Positions 52,966 through 63,244 of a DNA stretch of 64,000 nt are shown here, one piece after another. Both the position numbers and the translations under genes were made by a program. The first letter of the stretch is position 1, and the number at the start of each line of letters is the position of its first letter. Source of the stretch: Flavobacterium endoglycinae (lineage in GTDB: Bacteria; Bacteroidota; Bacteroidia; Flavobacteriales; Flavobacteriaceae); NCBI RefSeq assembly GCF_017352115.1, contig NZ_CP071448.1, forward strand, positions 4,066,001 to 4,130,000. Reading direction: 5' to 3'. The notes beneath the pieces were generated by a model. It was given only the letters and a program-made list of their open reading frames with translations, searched no databases and had not been told where the DNA came from.

Positions 52966-53928
52966 TTAAGGTTGTGCAAAAGAAGCTCTCGCTCCACCGC
53001 TTGTAAATATGGCAGCAATTCTGTTTTTCTGTCCAGTTGAGAACATGTACATTGCAGCATCATCAACATAATCCATGTAGTTCATTGTCATTTCTACAGG
53101 AGTACCAGAACAAGTACTGTAGTGAGGATATGCAGGAACACCATAGTTAGCAGTATTGTGAGTTGGTGTATCTGATACTAAGTCGCTTCCGCAAGTTGCA
53201 TCTCCCCAAATGTGACGTAAATTCATCCAGTGGCCTACTTCGTGAGTAGCAGTTCTTCCTAAGTTAAATGGCGCGTTAGCAGAACCAGATAAACCGAAAT
53301 ATTTTGGATCAATTACAACTCCATCTGTAGAAGAAGCTCCTCCAGGGAATTGTGCATATCCTAAAATCCCTCCTCCAATTGTACAAGACCACATATTAAG
53401 TTTTGTAGTTGGTGAAGTAGGAGCAATTCCTCCCTGAGCTGTTTTTTTCATGGCATCGTTAGTTCCCCATGAAGTTTTAGTAGTAGATTTTCTAATTACC
53501 TGATCTAAAACAAATGAAATTCCAATGTTTGCTTTTACACCTGCGAATAATGCTGGTACATTATTGTAATCAGAGTTTAAAGCGTTGAAATCTTTGTTTA
53601 AAACATCAATTTGAGATTGAATTTGAGTGTTGGAAATATTCTCTGCAGTTGTTCTGTACAAAACGTTTACCACAACAGGAATTTCAATTTTACCATTTAC
53701 AAGACGGCCTTGGAATTTTTTGTCACCATGCTGGATTGTAAATTCTTCGATTTCATTCATTGTGATGGCAAGAGCCGGATTAGCTTTCAATTGAGCTTCT
53801 AATACGTCCTGGGTGGCACAGGCACGACGGCTTGCAACTGCTGCTTCAGGAGCTGAAGATTCAGTTTGGTCATTTTGACAAGAAAACAGCACTAATGCTG
53901 TAATTGCAGAAATAATAACTTTTTTCAT
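52966..53928 (-). CDS. M43 (pappalysin/cytophagalysin) zinc metalloprotease lipoprotein
   Basis: 320 residues. A lipobox LFSC (Cys17) marks it as a lipoprotein. The catalytic HEVGHWMNLRH (His229, Glu230, His233, His239) and the Met-turn NYMDY (Met285) are diagnostic of M43. It is likely anchored in the outer membrane or exported, cutting proteins outside or in the periplasm. No C-terminal T9SS sorting domain is seen. It stands alone with its own terminator. Confidence 0.93.
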   Translation of the reverse strand: MKKVIISAITALVLFSCQNDQTESSAPEAAVASRRACATQDVLEAQLKANPALAITMNEIEEFTIQHGDKKFQGRLVNGKIEIPVVVNVLYRTTAENISNTQIQSQIDVLNKDFNALNSDYNNVPALFAGVKANIGISFVLDQVIRKSTTKTSWGTNDAMKKTAQGGIAPTSPTTKLNMWSCTIGGGILGYAQFPGGASSTDGVVIDPKYFGLSGSANAPFNLGRTATHEVGHWMNLRHIWGDATCGSDLVSDTPTHNTANYGVPAYPHYSTCSGTPVEMTMNYMDYVDDAAMYMFSTGQKNRIAAIFTSGGARASFAQP

Positions 53929-54262
53929 AATAATCGGGGTTTTTTGTTATAAAATATTAGTTTTGGTTAACCAGATCGCAATTTTATAACAAATTCATTT
54001 TGTAGCCAAATTTTTATAATGATTTATTTGTGAGAATTTTACAAAGCCTTGTAAATTCTGGTTCTTACAAAAATGTTAAATTTATTTTTATGATGTAATT
54101 TCTTATTATTGAATGTTTTAACACCTAAAAAAGTTCTTAAACCATCTTAAAAATACTTTACCAGAAGTTTGTTTAACTTAATTTTAAGATTTATTCCCAA
54201 TCTGTATACACTAATTGGATAAAGAAATCAGTAAAGACCGTCTTTTTACGTAGGAAGATATT
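53929..54262. other. spacer between the M43 protease and the RNA methyltransferase genes
   Basis: AT-rich, no gene or clear repeat. It should hold the protease promoter. Confidence 0.45.
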
Positions 54263-54760
54263 TTATAAAGAAGTAATCTCGTATAAAGCAATACTTGCTG
54301 CCTGAACTACATTCATGCTGCTGTTTTTTCCAAACATATTGATGTGGACAATTTGATGTGAAATTTCTAAAAGATCTTCTGAAATGCCACTGATTTCGTT
54401 GCCTATTAAAAGTGCAGTTTTTTTATTTTGAGGTATAACAACTTCTTTCAACGGTTTGCTGTTACTTGCGATTTCTAAGGCAATAATTTCGAAATCATTT
54501 TTCTGCAGATATTCAATTAATGCTGCGTTTTCTTCAATAATCTGATGCGGTACATGAAGATGTGTGCTTCGGGAAGTTTTGTTGATTTTTCTTGGCGTAA
54601 GCGGAATATCTTTTCCTAAAAAGATGATATTTTCTACGCCAAAAGCTTCTGAAATTCTAAAAAGTGAACCAATATTCTGCTGAAAATAAATATGATCGCA
54701 GACTAAAGTTATCGGAAAAGTTTTTCGTTCAAACTGGTTTTCTTCGTGGGTAAGCTGCAC
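54263..54760 (-). CDS. TrmH/SpoU-family RNA ribose methyltransferase
   Basis: 165 residues, SPOUT knotted fold. Motif 1 QNIGSLFRISEAFG, motif 2 LLIGNEISGIS and motif 3 INMFGKNSSMNVVQAASI are present. No RNA-binding extension, so it is a minimal form. It methylates a 2'-O position in tRNA or rRNA; the exact site is unknown. Eleven nt after DUF4159 on the same strand. Confidence 0.9.
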   Translation of the reverse strand: MQLTHEENQFERKTFPITLVCDHIYFQQNIGSLFRISEAFGVENIIFLGKDIPLTPRKINKTSRSTHLHVPHQIIEENAALIEYLQKNDFEIIALEIASNSKPLKEVVIPQNKKTALLIGNEISGISEDLLEISHQIVHINMFGKNSSMNVVQAASIALYEITSL

Positions 54761-54770
54761 TTTTTAAATG

Positions 54771-55409
54771 TTAATTGGTAAAAATATAATTAATGATATT
54801 CGCACCCATCTTTAAGGCTTTTTCGCGAACATTTGCGGGATCGTTGTGTACTTCGGCATCTTCCCAGCCGTCTCCTAAATCACATTCGTAAGTATATAGT
54901 AAAACCAGTTTATTTTCTACAAAAACTCCAAATGCCTGCGGACGTGTTCCGTCGTGTTCGTGTATTTTCGGAAGTCCGTTTGGGAAAGAAAACGGCTTTT
55001 GAAAAATAGCGTGGTTGGCTGGAATTTCAACTAAATCATTATTAGGAAATATTTTTTTAATTTCTTTTCGAATGTATTGATCCATTCCATAATTATCGTC
55101 GATGTGAAGAAATCCGCCTCCGTTTAAATAATTTCTCAGATTCGTAATATCAGAATCGCTGAAAACCACATTTCCGTGTCCAGTCATGTGTACAAATGGG
55201 TAGGACAATAAATCAGGATTGCTTAGTTCTACTGTTGAAGGTTTTGTTTTTATACGTGTATTGATATTCGAATTGCAAAAACGAATCAAATTTGGCAGCG
55301 AAGTCGGATTGGCGTACCAGTCACCGCCGCCGCTGTATTTTAATAAAGCGATTTCCTGAGAAAAGGATGGAAGAGAAACTAATAAAAATAAAAGCAGTAG
55401 TTTTTTCAT
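54771..55409 (-). CDS. exported DUF4159 protein
   Basis: 212 residues with a signal peptide (MKKLLLLFLLVSLPSFSQE). Blocks ALLKYSGGGDWYANP, HMTGHGNVVFSD, GFLHIDDNYGMDQYIRKEI and YECDLGDGW are characteristic of DUF4159, a family with a class-I glutamine-amidotransferase-like fold. Function unknown. It sits in a four-gene run with rsmE and tsaD. Confidence 0.88.
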   Translation of the reverse strand: MKKLLLLFLLVSLPSFSQEIALLKYSGGGDWYANPTSLPNLIRFCNSNINTRIKTKPSTVELSNPDLLSYPFVHMTGHGNVVFSDSDITNLRNYLNGGGFLHIDDNYGMDQYIRKEIKKIFPNNDLVEIPANHAIFQKPFSFPNGLPKIHEHDGTRPQAFGVFVENKLVLLYTYECDLGDGWEDAEVHNDPANVREKALKMGANIINYIFTN

Positions 55410-55427
55410 AGTTTATGCAACAATAAT

Positions 55428-56141
55428 TTAGTTTGAGGTTTCATTAAAAAATACCACACTATGACAAGCCACAACAGCAGCAGTTTCCGTTCGTAAACGT
55501 GTATTTCCTAAAGTTACAGGCTGATAATGGTTTTCTATTGCCAGTTTTATTTCTTTTTCGGAGAAATCTCCTTCAGGGCCAATTAACAATGTCACATTTT
55601 CATTTGGCTTTAAAGTTTCCTTCAAAGATTTTTTGTCTGTTTCTTCGCAATGAGCAATAAATTGAAGTCCTTGATTTTTTTGTTTGATGAATTCTTTAAA
55701 TGAAACCGCTTCATTTAATTTAGGCAGAAACGTTTCATTTGATTGTTTCATGGCAGACAAAATAATTTTTTCAAAACGGTCTAAATTCACCACTTTTCTT
55801 TCAGAGCGGTCGCAGATTATAGGCGTGATTTCTTGTATTCCAATTTCAGTAGCTTTTTCTAAAAACCATTCAAAACGATCGTTCATTTTGGTTGGTGCTA
55901 CTGCCAGATGCAAACGAAATTTTGGTTCGGGCGATTTGGTAATCGAAATAACATCTACAATGCATTTATTGTCTGAAGCCAACGTGATTTCGGTTTCAAA
56001 CAATATACCTTTCCCATTCGTAACATGCAGTATATCCGAATCTTTTTTACGCAAAACTTTTATAATATGTCGGCTTTCTTCTTTATCAAAAGAAAAACTT
56101 TGGGTTGTTTCGTCTATATCAGGATTAAAAAATAACTGCAT
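55428..56141 (-). CDS. rsmE: 16S rRNA (uracil-1498-N3)-methyltransferase RsmE
   Basis: 237 residues. The N-terminal PUA-like part (HIIKVLRKKDSDIL) and SPOUT domain motifs LLIGPEGDFSEKEI and LGNTRLRTETAAV are diagnostic. It methylates U1498 of 16S rRNA. It starts 2 nt after tsaD ends on the same strand. Confidence 0.95.
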   Translation of the reverse strand: MQLFFNPDIDETTQSFSFDKEESRHIIKVLRKKDSDILHVTNGKGILFETEITLASDNKCIVDVISITKSPEPKFRLHLAVAPTKMNDRFEWFLEKATEIGIQEITPIICDRSERKVVNLDRFEKIILSAMKQSNETFLPKLNEAVSFKEFIKQKNQGLQFIAHCEETDKKSLKETLKPNENVTLLIGPEGDFSEKEIKLAIENHYQPVTLGNTRLRTETAAVVACHSVVFFNETSN

Positions 56142-56143
56142 AC

Positions 56144-57166
56144 TTAAAATTTAATTCTCGCTTTTGAAACCACAGCAGACGTTTCAAAACGGTTAGATAA
56201 AAATTTCTGATAGCCTACAATTCCAATCATAGCAGCATTATCTGTAGTATATTCAAATTTCGGAATAAAAGTTTTCCAGCCGTATCTGCCTTCGCTTTCT
56301 TTCAGCGTGTTTCTAATTCCTGAGTTGGCCGAAACACCACCGCCAATCGCAATTTGTTTGATTCCGGTTTCTTTGACAGCCAATTTTATTTTGTCCATCA
56401 AAATTTCGATAATCGTATGCTGAATAGAAGCGCAGATATCATTGAGGTTTTCTTCTATGAAATTAGGATTTTCCTGTTTGTTTTTCTGAATGAAATATAA
56501 AATAGCCGTTTTTAATCCAGAGAAACTAAAATCCAATCCCGGAACTTTAGGTTTTGTAAAAGCAAATGCTTTTGGATTTCCTTCTTTAGCATATTTATCA
56601 ATTAAAGGTCCGCCTGGATAAGGCAGTCCTAAAATTTTGGCACTTTTGTCAAAAGCTTCTCCTACGGCATCATCAGTCGTTTCGCCAATGATTTCCATAT
56701 CAAAAAAACCGTTGACTTTTACGATTTGTGTATGTCCGCCGCTGATAGTTAATGCTAAAAATGGAAACTCAGGTTTGTCATATCCTTCTTCATCAATAAA
56801 ATGAGCCAGAATATGAGCATGCATGTGATTTACAGCAATTAACGGAATATTTAAGGCTAATGATAATGATTTGCTGAAAGAAGTTCCCACTAGTAAAGAC
56901 CCCATTAAACCCGGACCTTGTGTAAAGGCAATGGCGTTTAGCTGTTCTTTTTGTACATTTGCCTTCTTAAGGGCAGCATCGATTACGGGAACTATATTTT
57001 GCTGATGGGCTCTCGAAGCTAATTCTGGAACCACACCGCCATATTGATTGTGAATTAACTGATTGGCCACAACATTTGAGAGTACTTTATCGTTATGTAA
57101 AACTGCAGCAGCAGTATCATCGCACGAACTTTCGATGGCTAAAATAAAAACCTCTGAATTTTGCAT
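56144..57166 (-). CDS. tsaD: tRNA N6-adenosine threonylcarbamoyltransferase TsaD
   Basis: 340 residues. ASKHA fold with LAIESSCDDTAAAVL at the start, metal motif HMHAHILAHF, and LDFSFSGLKTA. It transfers threonylcarbamoyl to A37 of ANN-decoding tRNAs together with TsaB/E, which are not in the window. First gene of the tsaD-rsmE-DUF4159-RNA methyltransferase run; divergent from tamB. Confidence 0.97.
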   Translation of the reverse strand: MQNSEVFILAIESSCDDTAAAVLHNDKVLSNVVANQLIHNQYGGVVPELASRAHQQNIVPVIDAALKKANVQKEQLNAIAFTQGPGLMGSLLVGTSFSKSLSLALNIPLIAVNHMHAHILAHFIDEEGYDKPEFPFLALTISGGHTQIVKVNGFFDMEIIGETTDDAVGEAFDKSAKILGLPYPGGPLIDKYAKEGNPKAFAFTKPKVPGLDFSFSGLKTAILYFIQKNKQENPNFIEENLNDICASIQHTIIEILMDKIKLAVKETGIKQIAIGGGVSANSGIRNTLKESEGRYGWKTFIPKFEYTTDNAAMIGIVGYQKFLSNRFETSAVVSKARIKF

Positions 57167-57316
57167 ATAAAGGCACGATTTTGGATTATATTTGACAAAT
57201 AAATTTATTAATTTTATTTGTGTAAAGCAGATGCCAAAATTAAAGAATTTTTATCAATAACAGCGGTCCTTTGTCTGTTCAAATTAAATTAACAAAAACA
57301 ATAATAAAACAAGGTT

Positions 57317-60300
57317 ATCAAAAAAGTAAAAAAAATAGTATCCAGAACTCTGATTGGCTTAATTTTACTTTTGCTGGTACTTGCTATCACCTTGTCCCTT
57401 CCGGTTGTACAAACCAAAATTGCCAATTATATTACTGATACATTAAATAACGATTTTAAAACCGATATTACAGTTGAGCGAACTGCTATTAATATTTTTG
57501 GCGGTGTAAAACTTAAAAAAGTCCTTATACGCGATCATCATAAAAATACTTTGATTTATTCGGATATTATTTCCACTGATATTTTGAGTATTAAAAGGAT
57601 GCTCGACGGTGATTTGATTTTTGGCGATCTTCGTTTGACGGGATTGATTTTTAATCTGAAAACCTATAAAAACGAGGATGAAAACAATATTAATAAGTTT
57701 ATTAAATTGTTTGAAACCGGAAAAAAGAGTCAGTCAAAAAGACATTTTTTGATGACAGCGCGAAATGCTTACATCTCAAACGGAAGTTTTTCTGTGGTAG
57801 ATGAAAACAAAAAAACACCTCAATTTTTAGATTTCAAAAAGCTAAACGCTTACATCAGTGATTTTAAAATATACGGGCCAGAAGTAAATACAACGATTCA
57901 CCGTTTTTCATTTTTAGATCACAGAGGATTGTATGTTTCCAACTTTGCCGGTAAATTCAGTTATAATAAAAAACAAATTAAGGTTGAAAATTTAGCTATT
58001 AAAACCAAAAGGTCTTGGATTTACGGAAAGGCAATCTTAAATTATAAAGTTGGCGATTTCCTTGAGTTTACAGATAAAGTAAAGTTTGATGTGGCTCTGG
58101 ATTCTTCTTCTATTGCTTCAAATGACATTCGTTATTTTTACGATGGTTTGGGTAAAAACCAGCATTTTAAAGTAAAAACCAAAATCAAAGGACCTTTAAA
58201 TAATCTGAATTTAAATCATCTTAGACTTAGCGATACCAATGGTTCTAAAATTTACGGAACGATTAATTTCAAAAATCTTTTAGGCGATAAAACACAGAAA
58301 TTTTCAATGGACGGAAAGTTTGATAAACTGCTTTCCAGTTATGATAATTTAGTTGTGCTGCTTCCTGGAATTCTGGGAAAAAGTCTTCCAAAGGAACTTA
58401 AAAAAATCGGGAAGTTTAATATTATAGGTAAAGCGAAAGTTACAACTGTAGATCTCGACACGAATTTTAAAATGGCAACCGATTTAGGAAACGGAAAAGT
58501 CGATCTTCATATGAATAATATGGATTTTATCGACAAAGCTTCGTATTCTGGAAATATCGTGTTGGATAATTTTAATATTGGTGCTGTTTTAGATCGGAAA
58601 GACCTTGGAAGAACAACTCTTAATCTGGATGTTGATGGAGTTGGTTTTACAAAAAAATATCTAAATACTATTGTAAAAGGAGATATCAGCAAATTGTACT
58701 ATAATAATTATACCTATAATAATATTGTAGTAAATGGTAATTTCAAACTTCCTTATTATAAAGGTAAAGTAAATATTAGCGACCCAAACCTGAGTTTGAC
58801 ATTTGACGGATTGGTAGATTTAAGTAAACGTGAAAGCCGTTACGATTTTCATATCAATGTCGAAAATTCAGATTTGCGTAAGCTGAAGTTTATTAACGAT
58901 TCTATTTCTTATTTTAAAGGAGATGCGGTTGTGCAGGTAACTGGAAATTCAATCGAGAATCTTCAGGGAGATATTTATATTAAAGATGCTGAATATCAAA
59001 ATCCAAAAGCAACGTATGCTTTTGATGAAATTACTGTAAGTTCGAATTTCGATGCTGATAAACTGAGAACCATAACCATAAACTCTAATGATGTTGTAAA
59101 TGGTAAAATTATAGGGAAATTTCAGTTTGGGCAGTTGGATAAACTGGTTATGAATTCCGTTGGAAGTTTGTATACCAATTACAAACCGTATAAAGTTAAA
59201 AAAGGACAATTTTTACGTTTCAATTTCCACGTATATAATAAGGTAGTCGAAATGCTGTATCCTGATATGAAAATTGATTCGAGTACCGTTGTGCGCGGAA
59301 AAATAGATTCGGACCAACAGGAATTTAAATTCAGATTTAAATCTCAGCAAATTACCGCTGATAAAAATACATTTGATAATATCCGAATCAATATCGATAA
59401 TAAAAACCCGCTTTATAATGCTTATGTAGAGCTGGACAGTATTAAAACACCTTATTATAAGATCCGTGATTTTAATTTAATCAATGTAACTTCAAAAGAT
59501 ACTTTGTTTGTTCGTTCGGAATTTAAAGGTGGAGATAAAGGACAGGATTATTTCAATCTCGATTTGTTTCATACTATCGATAAAAATAAAAACAACATTG
59601 TAGGAATTAAGAAATCCGAAATGAAGTTTAAAGATTATTTGTGGTATTTAAATGAAAATGCAGAAAAAGATAATCAAATTGTTTTTGATCAGTATTTTAA
59701 AAACTTTACCATTAATAATATAGTCTTGTCGCATGAGAATCAAAAAATCGATTTGAATGGTATTATTAAAGGTAAAGATTATAAAGATGTTGTCCTCAAT
59801 TTTGAAGATGTCGATATCAATAAGATTACCCCGTTTAATTCCAAATTTGTCTTTAATGGTAATTTGAACGGAAAGATTAATTACAAGCAGAATAAAAATG
59901 TGTATCAGCCCACGGCAACTATTGTAATTGATCATCTAAATTTAAATAAAGTCGATCTCGGAACTTTGAATTTTGATATTTCTGGTGATGAAAGCTTTCG
60001 AAAGTTTACTGTAAATTCCTCTATTGTAAATGGTTTTGCAGAATCGTTTAGGGCAAATGGTACTTTTGCAATCGAAAACAAAGAAACCATACTGGATATG
60101 AGCTTAAAACTCGAAGGTTTCAATCTGGCTACGTTAGGAACGGTTGGAGGAGATGTCTTGTCGAATATTAGAGGATCTGTTTCAGGAAACGCTTCAGTTG
60201 TTGGAAATTTAAATAAGCCGGAAATAAACGGACGTTTGTATGTGGAAAAAGCCGGAATGACAATTCCATATCTAAATACTGATTATGAGTTAAGCGATCG

Positions 60301-61855
60301 AACCGTAATCGATTTGACCGACGAAAAATTCTTGTTTAGAAATAATCAGTTAACCGATACTAAGTATAAAACAAAAGGATTGCTAAATGGAACGATAGAA
60401 CATCATAATTTCGGAGATTGGAAACTCGATCTTACCATAACATCCAAACGTTTATTAGCTCTTGATACAAAAGATAGTGAAGATGCGGCGTATTTTGGAA
60501 CCGCTTTTATAAACGGAACTGCGAGTATAAAAGGACCAACGGAAAGTTTATTTATTAAGGTAGATGCCAAATCGGAAAAAGGAACCGAAGTAAAAATTCC
60601 TATTAACAATGCGCAAAGTGTTGGAGAAAGCAGCTGGATTCATTTTGTAACGCCAAAAGAAAAATACAATCTCGCCAATGGTATTGTAGAAAGAACCCGA
60701 AACTATAACGGTTTGGAACTTGAATTTGATTTTGATATTACGCCAGATGCCGAAGTAGAAGTAATTCTTGATCGAAATTCCGGCCACGGTATGAAAGGAA
60801 AAGGGTACGGATCGTTATTATTTAAAATTAATACACTCGGTAAATTTAATATGTGGGGAGATTTCCAGGCATACGAAGGAACTTATAATTTTAAATACGG
60901 CGGTTTAATCGATAAAAAATTCGCAGTTAAAAAAGGAGGTTCTATTATTTGGGAAGGAAACCCTATGCGTGCACAGCTGAATTTAGAAGCCGTTTATAAA
61001 ACTACGGCGAATCCTGCAGTTTTATTAGATAACACTTCATCTTTCAATAAAAAAGTACCAGTAGAAGTTGTGATTGGATTAAGAGGAGATTTGGCAAGCC
61101 CGGAACCTAATTTTGATATTCAGTTTCCATCCGTAAGTAATGTATTGAAATCAGAGATTCAGTACAAACTGGATGATAAAGATATTCGTCAAACCCAAGC
61201 CTTGTATCTATTGTCTACCGGTTCGTTTATGAGTACCGATGGTTTTAGTCAGGGAGATTTTTCAGGAACGCTTACTGAAACGGCTTCAAGTTTATTAGGC
61301 GGTATTATTAAATCAGATAATGATAAAGTAAATATCGACTTGAATTATGTGTCTGCTGATAGAAGAATGGGGCAGGAGGCTGACGGACAATTTGTAGCTA
61401 ATATTTCATCTCAAGTTAATGAAAGAATTACCATTAACGGAAAACTTGGAGTTCCGGTTGGAGGAGTAAACGAATCGGCGATTGTGGGAGATATTGAAAT
61501 TTTGTATCGTGTAAACGAAGACGGTTCGATGAATCTTCGATTGTTCAATAAAGAAAACGATATCAATTACGTAGGACAAGGAATTGGCTACACACAAGGT
61601 GTTGGTATTTCATATGAAGTCGATTTTGATACTTTCAGCGAATTGGTAAACAAAATATTCAAGAGTCATAAATTGGAAAGAGCGATTAAAAACTCTGATG
61701 ATTTTCAAGATTCGAATTTAAATCCTGACTTTATTAACTTCAATAAACGAAAAGAAGAAGAGAAGGATAAAAAGAAATCTGAAAAGAAACAAGAGGAAAA
61801 AAAGACGCCGCCAAAAAGCAATAATGAAGCAGTGATTCCAGATAATGATTTTTAA
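57317..61855 (+). CDS. tamB: TamB-like translocation/assembly protein (start codon unusual)
   Basis: About 1512 residues. One N-terminal membrane anchor (RTLIGLILLLLVLAITLSLP) is followed by a very long beta-rich AsmA/DUF490 periplasmic body and the TamB C-terminal domain (about 1020-1460, GSIIWEGNPMRAQLN). It bridges inner and outer membranes and moves phospholipids or helps barrel assembly. The only canonical start after the last stop that keeps part of the anchor is TTG 57371, but the frame is open from 57308. The codons from 57317 read ATC AAA AAA GTA AAA AAA, giving a normal basic start if ATC replaces ATG. An acidic/Lys tail ends the protein. Confidence 0.9.
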   Translation: MKKVKKIVSRTLIGLILLLLVLAITLSLPVVQTKIANYITDTLNNDFKTDITVERTAINIFGGVKLKKVLIRDHHKNTLIYSDIISTDILSIKRMLDGDLIFGDLRLTGLIFNLKTYKNEDENNINKFIKLFETGKKSQSKRHFLMTARNAYISNGSFSVVDENKKTPQFLDFKKLNAYISDFKIYGPEVNTTIHRFSFLDHRGLYVSNFAGKFSYNKKQIKVENLAIKTKRSWIYGKAILNYKVGDFLEFTDKVKFDVALDSSSIASNDIRYFYDGLGKNQHFKVKTKIKGPLNNLNLNHLRLSDTNGSKIYGTINFKNLLGDKTQKFSMDGKFDKLLSSYDNLVVLLPGILGKSLPKELKKIGKFNIIGKAKVTTVDLDTNFKMATDLGNGKVDLHMNNMDFIDKASYSGNIVLDNFNIGAVLDRKDLGRTTLNLDVDGVGFTKKYLNTIVKGDISKLYYNNYTYNNIVVNGNFKLPYYKGKVNISDPNLSLTFDGLVDLSKRESRYDFHINVENSDLRKLKFINDSISYFKGDAVVQVTGNSIENLQGDIYIKDAEYQNPKATYAFDEITVSSNFDADKLRTITINSNDVVNGKIIGKFQFGQLDKLVMNSVGSLYTNYKPYKVKKGQFLRFNFHVYNKVVEMLYPDMKIDSSTVVRGKIDSDQQEFKFRFKSQQITADKNTFDNIRINIDNKNPLYNAYVELDSIKTPYYKIRDFNLINVTSKDTLFVRSEFKGGDKGQDYFNLDLFHTIDKNKNNIVGIKKSEMKFKDYLWYLNENAEKDNQIVFDQYFKNFTINNIVLSHENQKIDLNGIIKGKDYKDVVLNFEDVDINKITPFNSKFVFNGNLNGKINYKQNKNVYQPTATIVIDHLNLNKVDLGTLNFDISGDESFRKFTVNSSIVNGFAESFRANGTFAIENKETILDMSLKLEGFNLATLGTVGGDVLSNIRGSVSGNASVVGNLNKPEINGRLYVEKAGMTIPYLNTDYELSDRTVIDLTDEKFLFRNNQLTDTKYKTKGLLNGTIEHHNFGDWKLDLTITSKRLLALDTKDSEDAAYFGTAFINGTASIKGPTESLFIKVDAKSEKGTEVKIPINNAQSVGESSWIHFVTPKEKYNLANGIVERTRNYNGLELEFDFDITPDAEVEVILDRNSGHGMKGKGYGSLLFKINTLGKFNMWGDFQAYEGTYNFKYGGLIDKKFAVKKGGSIIWEGNPMRAQLNLEAVYKTTANPAVLLDNTSSFNKKVPVEVVIGLRGDLASPEPNFDIQFPSVSNVLKSEIQYKLDDKDIRQTQALYLLSTGSFMSTDGFSQGDFSGTLTETASSLLGGIIKSDNDKVNIDLNYVSADRRMGQEADGQFVANISSQVNERITINGKLGVPVGGVNESAIVGDIEILYRVNEDGSMNLRLFNKENDINYVGQGIGYTQGVGISYEVDFDTFSELVNKIFKSHKLERAIKNSDDFQDSNLNPDFINFNKRKEEEKDKKKSEKKQEEKKTPPKSNNEAVIPDNDF

Positions 61856-61878
61856 ATGACTGTTAAAAGAAACCTATA

Positions 61879-61911
61879 TCTAACCCCATTATTTTTATAA
61901 TGGGGTTTTTT
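61879..61911 (+). terminator. intrinsic terminator of tamB
   Basis: TAACCCCATTAT-TTTT-ATAATGGGGTT followed by T6, 24 nt after the tamB stop. Confidence 0.9.
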
Positions 61912-62165
61912 ATGCTACTTTTAAACTTTTTATAACTTTTTGGTTTCTAAACCATAAGATGCTATTTTTATAACACTTCATTTGGGTATTGTTAATTTTA
62001 AACATTTAATTAAAAAAAGTGGCTTTTATTATTTTAAATGAAATTTTTACCGCTAAAAAACTTATTAACGAAAACGTTTGAATTTAACAGATTTTATTAA
62101 TTTATAATAAACAGAACCGGAAAAGTGCTGAATGTTTGCTAATTTTACACTTTAATACTTAAATA
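61912..62165. other. spacer upstream of pfkA
   Basis: AT-rich and without a gene. The pfkA promoter should lie here; no clear -7 match was found. Confidence 0.45.
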
Positions 62166-63152
62166 ATGTCAAAAACAATAAAAAAAGTAGGTGTTCTAAC
62201 CTCAGGGGGAGATTCACCTGGAATGAATGCTGCCATACGATCTGTTGTTCGAACATGTGCTTTTCATAATATAGAATGCATAGGGATTTATAGAGGGTAT
62301 CAAGGAATGATCGAAGGAGATTTCAAAGAAATGGGCCCTCGAAGCGTTAATAACATTGTAAACAAAGGAGGAACGATTTTAAAATCGGCTCGTTCAGTTG
62401 ATTTCAGAACACCTGAAGGTAGAAAGAAAGCGCACGAAAACCTTTTAAAAGCTGGAGTGGATGCTTTGGTTGTAATTGGTGGTGACGGAAGTTTTACTGG
62501 AGGTTTAATTTTTAACTCTGAATATGATTTTCCTGTAATGGGAATTCCTGGTACAATCGATAATGATATTTATGGTACAAGTTTTACTTTAGGTTACGAC
62601 ACTGCTTTAAATACTGTTGTTGACTGTATTGATAAAATTAGAGACACTGCAAGTTCTCATAACCGTTTATTCTTTGTAGAGGTAATGGGTAGAGATGCAG
62701 GTCATATCGCTCTTAATGCCGGAATTGGTGCAGGAGCAGAAGAAATCCTTATTCCTGAAGAAGATTTAGGATTAGACAGATTGTTAGACTCTCTTCAAAA
62801 AAGTAAAGCTTCAGGAAAATCATCAAGTATTGTAGTGATTGCTGAAGGAGATAAAATTGGTAAAAATGTATTCGAATTAAAAGATTATGTTGAAGCTAAT
62901 TTACCTGAGTACGATGTAAGAGTTTCAGTATTAGGACATATGCAGAGAGGTGGTTCTCCATCTTGCTTCGACCGTGTACTGGCAAGCCGTTTAGGAGTAA
63001 AAGCAGTTGAGTCTTTATTAGAAGGAAAATCAAACTATATGGTTGGTTTAAAAGAAGATAAAGTAGTTTTAACTCCATTAGAACAAGCTATTAAAGGAAA
63101 ATCAGAAATTGATAGAGAATTATTAAGAGTGTCAGACATCATGTCTACATAA
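62166..63152 (+). CDS. pfkA: ATP-dependent 6-phosphofructokinase
   Basis: 328 residues. The blocks VLTSGGDSPGMNAAIR, YRGYQGMIEG, VIGGDGSFTGG, GIPGTIDNDI (catalytic Asp), EVMGRDAGHIA and LGHMQRGGSPS are those of bacterial PfkA. Phosphorylates fructose 6-phosphate in glycolysis. Followed after 92 nt by gapA, the next glycolytic gene. Confidence 0.97.
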   Translation: MSKTIKKVGVLTSGGDSPGMNAAIRSVVRTCAFHNIECIGIYRGYQGMIEGDFKEMGPRSVNNIVNKGGTILKSARSVDFRTPEGRKKAHENLLKAGVDALVVIGGDGSFTGGLIFNSEYDFPVMGIPGTIDNDIYGTSFTLGYDTALNTVVDCIDKIRDTASSHNRLFFVEVMGRDAGHIALNAGIGAGAEEILIPEEDLGLDRLLDSLQKSKASGKSSSIVVIAEGDKIGKNVFELKDYVEANLPEYDVRVSVLGHMQRGGSPSCFDRVLASRLGVKAVESLLEGKSNYMVGLKEDKVVLTPLEQAIKGKSEIDRELLRVSDIMST

Positions 63153-63244
63153 TCTATATAAAGTTTAAAAAGAAGAGAAGTTTATTGTGAGGAAATTAGA
63201 CTTTGAAAATAGTGTAATAAAAACAAAAGCAAAAATTTAGTAAA

